A DNA stretch of 64,000 nucleotides, from NCBI RefSeq assembly GCF_963259705.1, contig NC_081844.1:37141341-37205340 (forward strand). The letters are read 5' to 3'. Every line of letters begins with the position of its first letter. The stretch's first letter is position 1. Origin of the DNA: Myotis daubentonii. Taxonomy: Eukaryota > Chordata > Mammalia > Chiroptera > Vespertilionidae. Of the stretch, positions 37,629-48,520 are shown in pieces. Both the position numbers and the translations under genes were made by a program. The notes below the pieces were generated by a model. The model saw nothing but the letters and a program-made list of their open reading frames with translations, was not told where the DNA came from and ran no database searches.

Positions 37629-37860
37629 GGGGGAGAGATGAGTCTAGGATGGATGCTGGCTGTGCCATGGCATAGTGAGGGTAGAGATGAATCTAGCATG
37701 GATGCTGGCAGTGCCATGGCATAGTGAGGGGAGAGATAAGTCTAGGATGGATGCTGGCAGTGCCATGGCATAGTGAGGGTAGAGATGAATCTAGCATGGA
37801 TGCTGGCAGTGCCATGGCATAGTGAGGGGAGAGATGAGTCTAGGATGGATGCTGGTGGTG
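37629..37860. repeat. 49-bp minisatellite with alternating units
   Basis: The phrase gatgctggc recurs at 37652, 37701, 37750 and 37799, and gatgctgg again at 37848, exactly 49 bp apart each time. Units alternate between a gaatctagcatg form and an agtctaggatg form, giving a 98-bp higher-order period. Confidence 0.95.
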
Positions 37861-38545
37861 TCAGGTGAGCATGTGGGAGAGGAATGGGCTGAGGAAGAGG
37901 GAAGAGCTCTGCTCTGGGCTGGAAGCTGAAGCCCTGGTTTTGGGAGTCACGAGTCAAAACGTAGGAGCAGAAACAGCAGTCATCCAGGGAGATGAAGGGG
38001 AGCGAGAGCTATGAGCTGAGGGTGGGGAGATGCCAGTGTTTCAGGGTCAAAGTGCAGGCAAAGAATAGGAGCCGGAGCTGGGCTAGTGAGGGACATGCGG
38101 AGGAGACACAGTCTCAGAGGCAGAGGGGTGTCATTAGGGGTTTGGGCCACCTCCGTCCAGGGAGATGACTGAACAAAGTCCCTGAGTTTGGAAAATAATC
38201 AACCAGCAGTGATTTCCAGGCCAAGAGGGTGGCGGGAGCAGTGAGTTGAGTTGGAGGGGGATCTAGATGAAAACGGAGGAGGGACGGCAGCAGCAGTGGG
38301 AGGTGGCCCATTTCCTGACCTGTGGAGCTTCAGTGGGGGTCTTCTCATTGACAAACGGGATGCCTTGGGCTGTGAACACCCCAACTAGGTCTAAACATTT
38401 AGAACCCAGGAGAACACAGGTCTCTATAAACCTGGAGGAACGAAGGCAGGGGTGGCTGTCTGGGGTAAGGGAGCAGAAGCTATGGGAGGGTGAAGACCTG
38501 GCCCAGCAGAGAAGCACCATGAGACAGCCGCCTTCTTCCCCTGGG

Positions 38546-38678
38546 TCCTGGGGCTCAGCTTGGATCCTGGGGCTCAGCTTGGATCCTGGGACTCAGCTTG
38601 GATCCTGGGACTCAGCTTGGATCCTGGGGCTCAGCTTGGATCCTGGGGCTCAGCTTGGATCCTGGGGCTCAGCTTGGG
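38546..38678. repeat. 19-bp minisatellite, 7 units
   Basis: The unit tcctggggctcagcttgga repeats seven times without length change; two units have ggact in place of gggct and the last diverges at its end. It lies in gene-free DNA. Confidence 0.95.
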
Positions 38679-39556
38679 TGCTGGGAAGTATCAATGGATG
38701 GAGGATTGAAACCGTGGGCCAGTTACCCCAGGAGGCTATGCCTGACCCATTTCAATGGAAGTCATGGAACAGGTTTAGGTCACTCTGCCGGGTAGCTGGT
38801 GAGTAAGGGCATAAACTCGAGGACTTTGGTGGCCCAGGTCCATGTCTGCCCCAGGTGAGTCCTATGGACAACCAGTGGCCGGTGCTGGCTGTGCCTGTGG
38901 ACACTGGGGGTGGATAGGGGGCCGGCAGAGGGAGACTTCGCTTTACCCACCCTAATTGCCTCTCAGGAGAGGGAGGCAGAGAGAGAGAGGTTGACTGATA
39001 CTGACCTGCACTATCCCTTGGGGAGACTACATAACGAGGGAGAACAGCAAAGCTAATGGTCTGGCAGGCAACTGGGAAGGGGCGGGGGGTACGTGGGTTT
39101 TCCTCCAGCTGCTCATTGAAACATGTATCCCTGGGCCCACCGTCAGACACACTGAACCAGAACTTCCTGAGTGGAGCTGTCCCTGTTAGCGAAGCTTTCG
39201 GGTTGTTTGCGTGTTTATTAAAGTGTATGTGCTGCCGAAGCAAGCACAGCGTGTTTATTAAAGTGAAGGGGGAAACCTGGCCCATGCTTAGTTTGGAAAC
39301 CTCTCAGGACATGACCCCTTGCAAGCTGCACCGCACTGAGGGCTTCACAGACTAAAGGCAGGCGACTTCTCCACTGGGCACCTTAGCAGGGCCCTTCTGG
39401 AGACAGAGCTTGGGCCACAGGGACAGATGCGGACGCAAGGAATTGGGGCAAAGACAAGGGTAGGTGGAGGTGCAGGTGGGGGGAGCACAGGTCTGGATTA
39501 CAAAGGAGTAGATGGTTGTTGTTTTTGTTTTTTAATATTTTTATTCACTTCAGAGA

Positions 39557-39608
<52 letters not shown>

Positions 39609-40771
39609 CATTAATTGGTAACCAATGGTGAGGGAGAATCATTAATTGGTTACCTCTTACATGCCCCACATTGGGGATCGGGTCCACAACTTGGGCATAT
39701 GCCCTGACTGGGAATTGAACCATGACCTCCTGGTTCATAGGCTGATGCTCAGCCACCGAGCTACGCTGGACGAGCACAAAGGAGCAGGTTTGCTGCTTGT
39801 TGTATTTCTCTGCAGGGCCACCCAAAGCTTTGTGAAGGGGGACTATGAAGAGAGGAATAGAAAAAGAAAGACCTGCTGTCCGGTCCCAGCCTGGCCACCT
39901 ACCCAGGTGTGTGATTTAGGCACTTCGCTTTCGCAAGATGGGTCTGTCTTCTTATATGGAAAAAGGAAGCTGGACTAAATTAGGGATGGGTCACCTCGAC
40001 GGAACATCATACACATCTGAGAGTGTGACAAAGTGGCTGGGCTGGGACCCTAATTCAGACCCATAAGGTCAGAATCTCTGGGCCTGGGATCTGGCCCTGC
40101 TCTTTAATCCTCAGCCACAGAAAGATGGTGCTTTGGAGCTGGAATCTCTGAGCCCCACCAGCAACAAGGCCAGGAGGAAGAGCTTGGTTTCTTTTCACCA
40201 CCACTTACTCCCCTGTTCCACATAGTTCGAGGAGAACTCTCTGTCTAAAAATGTTTGTGTAACTACTGATACTTCAGCAACACTTGAAGTGACGAATGAA
40301 TTGAGTTTTGCATCAGGGGCGGGCTGAAGTGACAGGAAAAAGAAGTGGCCTCTCCATTGCATTCTCTCTACCACTTAGTGCCAGATCAGTAGGTGCCAGG
40401 AATGGCTGTCTCTGTCATTTGGGGATTATTAGCAGATTATGGTTGGAACATCTCTCAGGCATTTCCTGGGGACTTAGGTGACAGAAGAAGTGGGAGCTCC
40501 ATGTCCACTAAGTGCTGGACATCCCTGCCTATCACCACATCTAAACCAAGCCCACAGTGCAATCTGCTCCACTGGGAGCTTCTGGCAAAGGTACCGGTTC
40601 CTATAGAGAGAGATGCAATTTTAATGTAAAAGCTTTAAAGAACCACCTGCAAAGAAATTTTAAAAACATGTCAAGTTTTATTAAGAATATCTCCAGCACT
40701 CAGAAGCAGAGAGGAATGAAGGCTGCAGGCATGAGGACACAGCCCAGGCCCAATATTTGTTTTATTTATTA
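38679..40771. other. Gene-free region
   Basis: Apart from the SINE at 39509-39775 and a MIR-like stretch at about 39885-39980, nothing is recognised. Confidence 0.4.
39509..39775 (-). mobile_element. Ves SINE with (GA)n expansion
   Basis: Flanked by acaaaggag at 39500-39508 and 39776-39784. The CT run of the element appears as a long GA run at about 39562-39606. The spacer repeats a short accattaattggt / atcattaattggt phrase. Confidence 0.87.
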
Positions 40772-40971
40772 CTAGAGGCCTGATGCATGAAATTCATGCA
40801 AGAGTAGGCCTTCACAGCCACGGCAGCAGCCTGGATCCTGCCCTTGCAGCCATAGCGGCTGCCTGGATCCCTTGCAGCCACAGCGGCTTCCTCAATCCCA
40901 CGGCTGCAGTCCCAGCATCGTCCGGAAGGTTGTCCAGTCTAAGTAGCACATTACCCTTTTATTATTATAGA
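40772..40971 (-). mobile_element. Non-autonomous HeliBat Helitron, 200 bp
   Basis: Read on the minus strand it starts TC (40971-40970), carries ataataataaaagggtaat, and ends CTAG at 40775-40772. The palindrome tgcatgaaattcatgca at 40784-40800 is the 3' hairpin, 8 bases inside the CTAG. The host bases are A at 40771 and T at 40972, the expected Helitron AT target. Confidence 0.88.
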
Positions 40972-41687
40972 TTACTTATTTATCTTTATTATTAATGTTT
41001 ACATTTAAATAACCAGTGAACAACAGCTATTCTTGTTTTCATCAGTCTCAATATACAAAATGGTCATGTATGAGTCAAAGAAATTCAGCCCCATCACGAA
41101 GCTCCCTACCCAGATGGGACCCAGGGCAAGGCTGGCTATAGAAGGGTACAGAGAAAGGGCATTTTTCTAAACCTCAAAAATGATAAACAGAATTTCAAAA
41201 GTATTATAAGGGGCACATAGAAATCAATTCGTTAAAAAAAAAAAGGTAGGATTCCAGTTGAAAAATGGGCAAAAGGCATATATATAACTTATATGCAAAT
41301 AGCTTTTGTAAAAACATAGAAAACTCTGTAATCTCAGTAATGATAAAATATAGCTAAAATAACACCCCATTAAAATGAGATACTCTTCTTCCCCATGAAG
41401 TTAGCAAAAGATTTCTCATTTTAACGAGTAGACCAAACACCTGTGAGAGGGTGTCGGGCCAAGTGATGTCAGTTAGTACAGGCCTTCAGAAAAACAGTTT
41501 GGTGACAAGATATCCAGAGCCTTCAATAAAAGTCAATATCCTTAGACCCAGTAATTCCATTCCTGGGTGTCTATCCTAAAAAAATTATCTGCAGTTCAGG
41601 GGGAAAAAAACATTTTTAAAAAATTATGGAAACCATCTGAATGGTTGACAAGAGTGAAATGATGCAGTAAAGTATTTTATATTCTCA

Positions 41688-42053
41688 CTAGAGGCCCAGT
41701 GCATGAAATTCATGCATGGGGGAGGGGTCCCTCAGCCTGGCCTGCATCCCTTCCAATCCAGGACCCCTCGGGGGATGTCCAACTGCCAGCAGTCGGACAT
41801 CCCTCTCACAATCTGGGACTGCTGGCTCTTAACTGCTTACCTGCCTGCCTGCCTGATTGCCCCTAACCACTCTCCCCTGCCAGCCTGATTGCCCCTAACC
41901 ATGCTCCCCTGCCAGCCTGATCACCCCCTAACTGCTCCCCTGCTGGCCTCATCACCCCTAACCACCTCTGCCTTGGCCCCCACCACTGTAGCTTTGTCTG
42001 GAACATCCAGTCTATCCAGTCTAATTAGCATATTACCCTTTTATCAGTATAGA
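41688..42053 (-). mobile_element. Non-autonomous HeliBat Helitron, 366 bp
   Basis: CTAG is at 41688-41691 and the same 17-bp palindrome as in the neighbouring copy lies at 41700-41716. The 5' end reads TC at 42053-42052 on the minus strand, next to the conserved aattagcatattaccctttt block (plus-strand reading). The host bases are A and T. It is inserted into an old L1 3' region. The interior includes near-repeats of a ctgattgcccctaacca-type phrase (41850-41970). Confidence 0.9.
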
Positions 42054-42078
42054 TAATGTATTATTCAGGTATTTAAAA

Positions 42079-42384
42079 TCCTATATAATAAAAGGCTAAT
42101 ATGCAAATCAACCAAACGGCTGAAATACCAGTTGCTATGACATGCACTGACCCCCAGGGGGAAGACACTCAATGCAGGAGCTGCCCCCTGGTGGTCAGTG
42201 CACTCCCACAGGGGGAGCACTGCTCAGCCAGAAGCCGGGCTCATGGCTGAGGAGCGGGAGCCTCTCCCACCTCTGCGGCAGTGCTAAGGATGTCTGACTG
42301 AGGGCTCCTGACTGCAAGAGGGCCCAGGCTGGGCTGAGAGACACCCCCCTCCCAGTGCACAAATTTCGTGCACTGGGCCTCTAG
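42079..42384 (+). mobile_element. Full-length non-autonomous HeliBat Helitron, 306 bp
   Basis: The element starts tcctatataataaaaggcta and ends in CTAG at 42381-42384. A 10-bp stem, cccagtgcac (42351-42360) with gtgcactggg (42368-42377), forms the 3' hairpin. Host A (42078) and T (42385) flank it. An internal inverted repeat (about 42143-42200) surrounds caatgcaggag. There is no coding capacity; copies of this type depend on an autonomous HeliBat Rep/Helicase element. Confidence 0.93.
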
Positions 42385-42628
42385 TAGGTTTATAAAGATC
42401 TGGCGATAAAGAGGGAACATGCTTACATTGTTAAGTTTAAAAAAAAAAAAGAAGTGTATAAGAATGACATCCACCATCAAATGGTTAGAAAATCCATTTG
42501 ATAGGAAAAAAATCAAACCTCTAACACAAGTTATCTCTGAGTGGTGGGATCATAGGTGACTGCTTTTCCTTCTTTCCCCTTTTTCACAGTTTCCATTACC
42601 CAAAAATATATACATAAGTTAAGAAGCA

Positions 42629-42756
42629 TGGCCAACTAGCTCAGTTGATTGGAGCATGATCCCATCCTGATACACCAAGGTTGAGGGTTGGATCTCCAGT
42701 CAGGGCATATACAAGAATCAACCATTGAATGAATAAATAAGTGGAACAACAAATCA

Positions 42757-42806
<50 letters not shown>

Positions 42807-42836
42807 CAAATCAATTTAAATATTTTTTAAAAAGGA
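42629..42836 (+). mobile_element. tRNA-derived SINE (same subtype as 2902-3090)
   Basis: Head tagctcagttgattggagca, then aagaatcaaccattgaatga, aataagtggaacaacaaatc, a 43-bp CT run (about 42761-42803) and an A/T tail. Confidence 0.83.
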
Positions 42837-43385
42837 AATGCACTTGGTCTTTTACACTAAGAACAAACTTTGTCCAATGACCCTGAATTTATCTGCTTCT
42901 CCCTGAATTTTTGCACATCTGCAGAGTCACCAAATATATTCAAGACTTAGAGAAAAGCACCTCAAAGTCAAACGAGGTGAATGCCAAGAGAGGCCAAGGA
43001 GAAAAATAACAGGAGATCAATAGACAAAAGAATGAGAGAAACACTTGCTCGCAAAAAACAAACACACAAACAAAAACTCTCCTGGAGCTCTGCCAAGCAG
43101 TCCCATCCCCCTGGGCTCCGCAGGCAGTTGGAGGGGCAGGCTGACCTGGAACAACAGGGCGGAGCTGAGATAACCTTCACACAGTGCCTGGGAGGGCCAG
43201 CGGCCCGCTGAAGCTCCAGAATTTAGAAGCCAGGACAGCATGGTGTGGCTGTGCCCTTGGCATGTCCTTTATCTTTCCCCCACGCTCCTTGTACATTGCC
43301 AGGGGTCTGAGCCACGCTCAGGTTTGTAGACAATACACGAATAAAAGCAGAGCTGCCGACTCATGGGCACCTCACCGCTGAATCT
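42837..43385 (-). other. RP1L1 3' UTR and downstream flank
   Basis: This stretch follows the RP1L1 stop on the minus strand. It should hold the 3' UTR. I found no canonical AATAAA on the minus strand; GATAAA-type hexamers occur near 43268 and 42888, but neither is convincing. No repeat is recognised in it up to the SINE that ends near 42836. Confidence 0.5.
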
Positions 43386-46300
43386 CTAAAAATCTAAGTC
43401 GTCGTGGCCAAAGCCATGGGTCCTGTCCATGGTGAGGTTGCCAAACCTAATTTCTGTCCCAGGGAGACTTTTAACTCTCGTCTCAGCTCCTAAGTCAGAG
43501 CCTTGGACTGCTCTGGGCTCTGGAGTCAGATTCTCATCTGTTCCTCGCTCTGGAGTCCCAGAGCCCGAGGAGGGCCCTTCTCGTGCAGAAGTGGAGCTTT
43601 CCAGAGACACACCTGTGCCATTTCTTTCGGAGCCCGGGACTCCCTTGGGCTCATCTCCAAACGTGCTCATGTCTCCATTTGAAGACCCCTCCTCAGAGCC
43701 CTTCTGGGAGAGCTGAGAGCAGTTTCCCAGAGATGATGCTCTGGATGAGAAGAGGCCTGTTTTCAGGCCTGACCTGTGGTCTGGGGTGTCTCCACCTGAG
43801 GCAGAAGGTGGTGTGGGCCCCCCATCTTGGTCTGGGCTGCTGTGTCCAGAAGCCTCACCTGACTGGCCCTGCCTGGGGCCAGCCTGTGGACTCCCTTCCT
43901 TCTCGCCTAGATTTCCTCTTCCCGACTTGGGCTGGCCCTCTCCTTCCACATCCTGGTCCTCTCTGGTGTCATTCTGTCCTCCTGGACTTCGGTCAGCGCC
44001 TCCCCAGACTTCGCTCTGCACACTGAGCTCCGCCCTGGAGCCCCCCTCTCTGATCTCTCCCTTGTCACCCACGCCCTGTTCCTCCCACCCCACTGCCTCC
44101 GAGGGGTGGCCTCCACAGGGATCTGTGTTCCCTCCTCTCTTCTGAGTGGCCTCCTCCTCTTCCTCTCCTCCTGCACCTTCACCTCTGCCCACATCTTCAT
44201 GCCCCTCCTCTGCCCCAAGGCCCCGGCCTAACCCCAGCTCCAGGCCTCCATCAGCTCCCTGGGCAGTCCCTGTCCCTGAGGGGTCTCTCTGAAGCACCTC
44301 CATCCCTGTCTTCTCAGGGGCCATCCCTGTTGTCTCCCCATTAGCACATCCTACTTTTTTCTTCTGCAGAATTAGCTGCAGGTCAAAGGCCTTTTTAATG
44401 GGTGCCCTGGCTATGCCCATCATGTCCTTCGGGGACACAGGAGTCACTGTCTTCCTTACACAGGTTTCGCAGGGACAGAACTCCTCCCCGCCGGCCTCCC
44501 CACCCAGCCGGGTCCCCAGGGCTCCACTGAGGTTTGGCACATCGTCCAAGGAGAGGGAGGGGGCGCCCGGGGCCCGGGTCTGCTCGGAGAAGGCCGAGAG
44601 GTTGTGCAGGCCCTGGAGGCGACTCCTGCGCTGCTCTGTCTGCAGGGACGTCTCCCACCTGAGGGCTACCCTGGGAGACCCCAGGGCCTTCCTCCCCACC
44701 CGGCTCTGGATCTTTCCGAGCTCCTTTGCGGTGCTGCCTTGGAGCCGCTGGCTCACGTCCTGCTGCAGCTCAGCCACCATCAGGTCCAGCAGGTCGTTGT
44801 TCTGCAGGCTCCAGCGGGCTCGGAGCTCAGCCATGGCGCTGGCCAGGTGGGCCAAGAAGGCCTTCTCCATCTTCCTCAGCAGCCTGGACACCCAGAGTGG
44901 GTCAGGGTCCGGAGACACTCTGTGAGCCACAGAAGTGCCCTGCTCTGCAGCCCCCTGGGTGGACTTGGCCTGGGTTTGCTCAGGGTCTGAGTCAGCTGTT
45001 CTGGGCAGCGTCTCCAAACCAGGCTCAGCATTGGGGCTGCTTTGACTCCCACTGGCATTTGAGTCTCTCTCAGTGAGGCCGCCAAGGGTCCTCTCTCTCC
45101 TCCCTGCAGGGTGCAGTGCAGCGGAGTCAGGCTCTCCTCCTCCTGCTTCCTCTTCCTGCACGCTCTCATCTTCCGGGGCACCGGCTCCATCCTGAGAGCC
45201 AGCCCCTGTTGAGTCTTGTCCGGTGGTTCTTTCCTCTTCTGGAAATCCACAGACACCCTCTCCGTGTGGTTCTGCTCTTTCTTTTTCTTCTTGCGTTTTC
45301 TCTAACTGCACTGCCTCTCCTTGCATCCTGTTTTCAATTACTTGGTCCAGGTCCCTGCCCCGCGCCTGCTCCCCGCAGCTTCCTCCTGCCTCACCCCTCC
45401 TGGTGGCACCAGCCCACACTTGGGAACTTGAAGAGGCCATGGAACCAATCGACTCACGATTTCCCGGTTCTTCTGGGTTCTCTGTGGTTCTGGAGTCAGG
45501 CCTCTGGTAGGGGATTTCCGAGGGCAGCTCTCCCCTTTCAGAGACCAGGGCACAGTCCACGGCACAGGGTCCGCTGCCCTCCCCCGAACCTCCAGAACCA
45601 CTCCCGACATCCACGCCGGATGAGGACGTTGGTGTGAAGGCCTCAGTCACAGCGTGGGGCCCGAGGCCCGACAGAGCCCAGCTCCTGCCACACCCCCGGG
45701 GGCCCGAGTCCGGCTCGCCCCGCCCGAGGCCACACCCGGGCCACGAGGCCTGCAAGGTGCTCAGGAGCTCCTGGTACCGAGAGGAGTCTGTGCACCTCGC
45801 CTTGCCGGTGGGAGACCCACGGTCTTCATTGAAGAAGTGGAGCCTGGCGAGGCAGGTGATGAGGGCCCGGGCAGAGCGGCCGAGCCTCCTGCCCTCTGGG
45901 CCGGACACTTCGGGCAGGCTGCTGGGCCGGCCCTGCTTGGAGCCCATCAGCGCCTTCATGATCTGTATGGAGACTGAGACCCTGCTGGGAAGCACACACT
46001 GGCCCCCACCACAGTCCCCAGCAGCCCCTTCACCTGCTCCAGCCTCCTCGGGGGCTTCCGCAGCCCTGCTGGGAGGAGGACCCTCTCCTGGCTGGGGACC
46101 AGCGTCACCAGTCACCGGGAGGGCTCCCTCTGGGTCTGCCTCCTCGCTGGCGGCCCCTTCCAGGGACGGTCGTCTGGCCTGAATGGGCTCCCCCAGGCCT
46201 TCTGGGGGATGTGTGTCAACAGGGTCTTCCGTGGGGCCTTCTGGGCCGTCCCCAGCCGCCTCCATGCTGTCATCCACCATCTCGTAGCTCAAAGGCACGG

Positions 46301-48520
46301 GCTCCTCCGGGATGTTGCTCAGCCACCCACGGACCACGGCTTCTGGCGAGGCCCGGGGCAGAGCACCCGGCGTCACACGACCACTGTCCTCTCGCTCTTC
46401 CAGGCCTTCCCCTCCACTAGTGACCTGTGCCTGGAGCTTTCTCCCAGGCCGGGGACCTGGGCTGGGGCTGCCCCTTCTCACTGCTCTGACTGCTGTCCCC
46501 CTGCCCCCTGACTGAGATCTGGGGGGCCCTGGGCGCTGCACGTCTAGCGGCTCCTCCCCCTGCTCGGCGGCCCCTGGCGCCCAGTGAGCACCGTGGTCTC
46601 TGTGGTCTCTGTTGCTGCTGCACAAAGGGTGTTTCCTGACAGGGGGCCTTGCCCTGGGCGGAGTGGGACAGTACCCGCTGCACACCAAGCAGGGCTCAGA
46701 GAGGGGCTCCTGGCTGCTCTGAGGCTGGGGGGCCAGCAAGGCCTGCATCTCACCACCAGGGGCCCTGCAGGCCCGGGGTGTGCCCATCTGTGAGCCGCAC
46801 CCCTCTCGGGGGGGTCCTGGCTTGCCCCCCTCATGCTGTCCAACTGGCAGGCTCAAGGGCCGGGAAGCCTTGGGGCCGCCCCCTGCCTTTCCTCCCAGGC
46901 CACCTCCTGGGGAGCTGAGAGGGTCGGATGTGGTGGAGAGTGAGTGTGACCTGAACTCGGTCTCGGCAGAGGGAGAGAATGGGGGGTAGAAATTGGAGGC
47001 ACAGTCCGAACTGCTCACAGGAGTAGCGGGGACACTGCTGGCCTCTCGTGTGTCCTGGGAGTTAGGGGAGGCCAAGGAGGGTGGCCCTGGGTCCCGGGAG
47101 GCCGGGTTCCTGGCGCTAGAGGAGCTTCCAGAAAAGCGTGGTGCTAGGTGGGCTGGGCAGAGCCTGCCTGTGCTGGGGGGGCCCAGCATTGGCCTGGACA
47201 CAGGTGAGTTGAGCGGACAGTGGGTGTGCCTCTGGCTGTGGTGCTGCCTGGGGCGGCCTCTCTGGGCCCCTCGGCCAACGCCAGAAATGCTGGGTGAGGA
47301 CACGGCACTGGCTCTGCTCTCCTGCTCTCTTCTCCTGCCTGTGGCTGAGGCGCAGGTGGAGGCCGGGGAATAGCCTTCTGCAGTGTCCCCAGAGCCCAAA
47401 GGGCTAGAAGCCAGGGGCAGTCTCCTCCCAGACCCACCCCTGGGCTGCGGGGGTCCAGTGTCCTGTTCACTCCCCTCCGCCCGTGGGTCCTCGTTCCTCA
47501 AAGACGAGGGATTCGCAGTAGAGGAACAGGGTCCTACTCCAGGGGTGGCCTTCCGTGGGGAAGTCACCGGCCTGGTCCTGCTGGTGTGGCCCTGGTGCCG
47601 CTCACCCCTTTCACTGGACTCCTCCTGAGCCCCGGCACTCGCTGAGGCGTCAGAAAAAGCACTTGCCGCACCTTGGGCCCTGGGTTCCAGGCAGCGGTGG
47701 CCCCTGCTGCCCGGCCCTGCTCCCTCTGGACCCAGGCCCTCAGCAGCCTGGGGTGTGCCACCAGCTTCCCACCCTGATCCTCTCTGGGGGGCAGCCCCGG
47801 AGGCCAGGCGCAGGGTGCAGCTGCCCTCTGGGGACCTGGAGCAGCAGGAGTTTGGCTCAGAGCCGTCGGGGGCTCTGTCACTGGAGGCAGGGCTGCCGCT
47901 GTCCTGGCTGCTTCTTTTCCTGCCGGCCACCCCCCGGCTCCAGGGGCCCCTGCAGGGGGAGTGCTGGGCCAGCCGGGACCTCCCCCAGGAGGCCGTCCCC
48001 TCTCTCTGGGCGGTGTACAGCGGGTTCGTCCAGATCTCATATCCGGACCCTGGCTGCCACTGGCCTCGCTCACAGACTTCTGTGCATCCTGCCTCTTGAG
48101 TCCCCAGCCCCCGTGTTCCAGGCTCCGAGGAGCCCCCAGGGTGGCCCTCCCACACACAGTGGAGGGGGTCTGCCTCCCTGGAAACACGGCCCTGCCCACT
48201 GGCCCTCCCGGCCCTCCTGGGCCACAGGAGCATGTCGTTGCCAAGTAGGTGGAAGCGGACTTTCATCTCCACAGACAGGCTGCCGTCCTCGTTCAAGTGC
48301 ACCTTCTTCTCCACGCCATCACGGGCCACCAACGGACCCAGCTGGGCAGGCATGTCCTGAGGGTGCCGGTCAGGAGCGGGGCCCACCCTGGTGTGATACG
48401 GGGACACCAGGGGGTCGCCGAGACCAGCCCTCGCCGACAGCAAGGAAGACCGCTGCGGCCTGCTTCCCGGCCTGGACCTCGAGTGGGTCATGCTTGGCTT
48501 GGCCTTGGGGCCCCAGCTCC
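43386..48520 (-). CDS. RP1L1: RP1L1 exon 4 (large terminal coding exon)
   Basis: The acceptor is the cag just above 48520; GG completes glycine 249 and SWGPKAKPS follows. The open frame actually continues upstream to 48527 through a GTG, but that codon is intronic. The 5135-nt exon encodes residues 249-1959. Visible landmarks are an RP1-family segment with DGSLSVEMKVRFHLLGND at about residue 327-344, a conserved block containing QIMKALMGSKQGRPSSLPEV near residue 1105, a probable helical region (residues about 1459-1566, with KMEKAFLAHLASAMAELRAR), a cysteine-containing EEFCPCETCVRK segment, a KKAFDLQLILQKKK helix near 1620, and the DDLDF end. The stop TAG is at 43388-43386. GC is high, so long antisense open frames appear on the plus strand; they have no independent support. 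Confidence 0.95.

Larger units (their letters stand above)
41235..42625 (+). mobile_element. Old L1 3' region interrupted by two Helitrons
   Basis: Outside the two Helitrons (41688-42053 and 42079-42384) the sequence reads as a decayed L1/HAL1-like 3' part: agaaaaacagtttggtgaca, ccagtaattccattcctggg, aaatgatgcagtaaagtatt and gagtggtgggatcataggtg. Removing the Helitrons leaves a continuous L1-like segment, with only 25 bp of it between them. Confidence 0.72.

Noticed and set aside
37629..38678. CRISPR-like array
   Set aside because: Direct tandem units without spacers in mammalian DNA; these are minisatellites.
38267..38806. Repeat protein with GSWGSAWILGLSLDPG-type units
   Set aside because: The repeat is the translation of the 19-bp minisatellite; 19 is not a multiple of 3, and there is no gene context.
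1..43385. PRSS55 or PRSS51 exons expected near RP1L1 by human synteny
   Set aside because: No serine-protease AAHC or GDSGG motif was found in any frame I inspected; these genes probably lie beyond the left edge.
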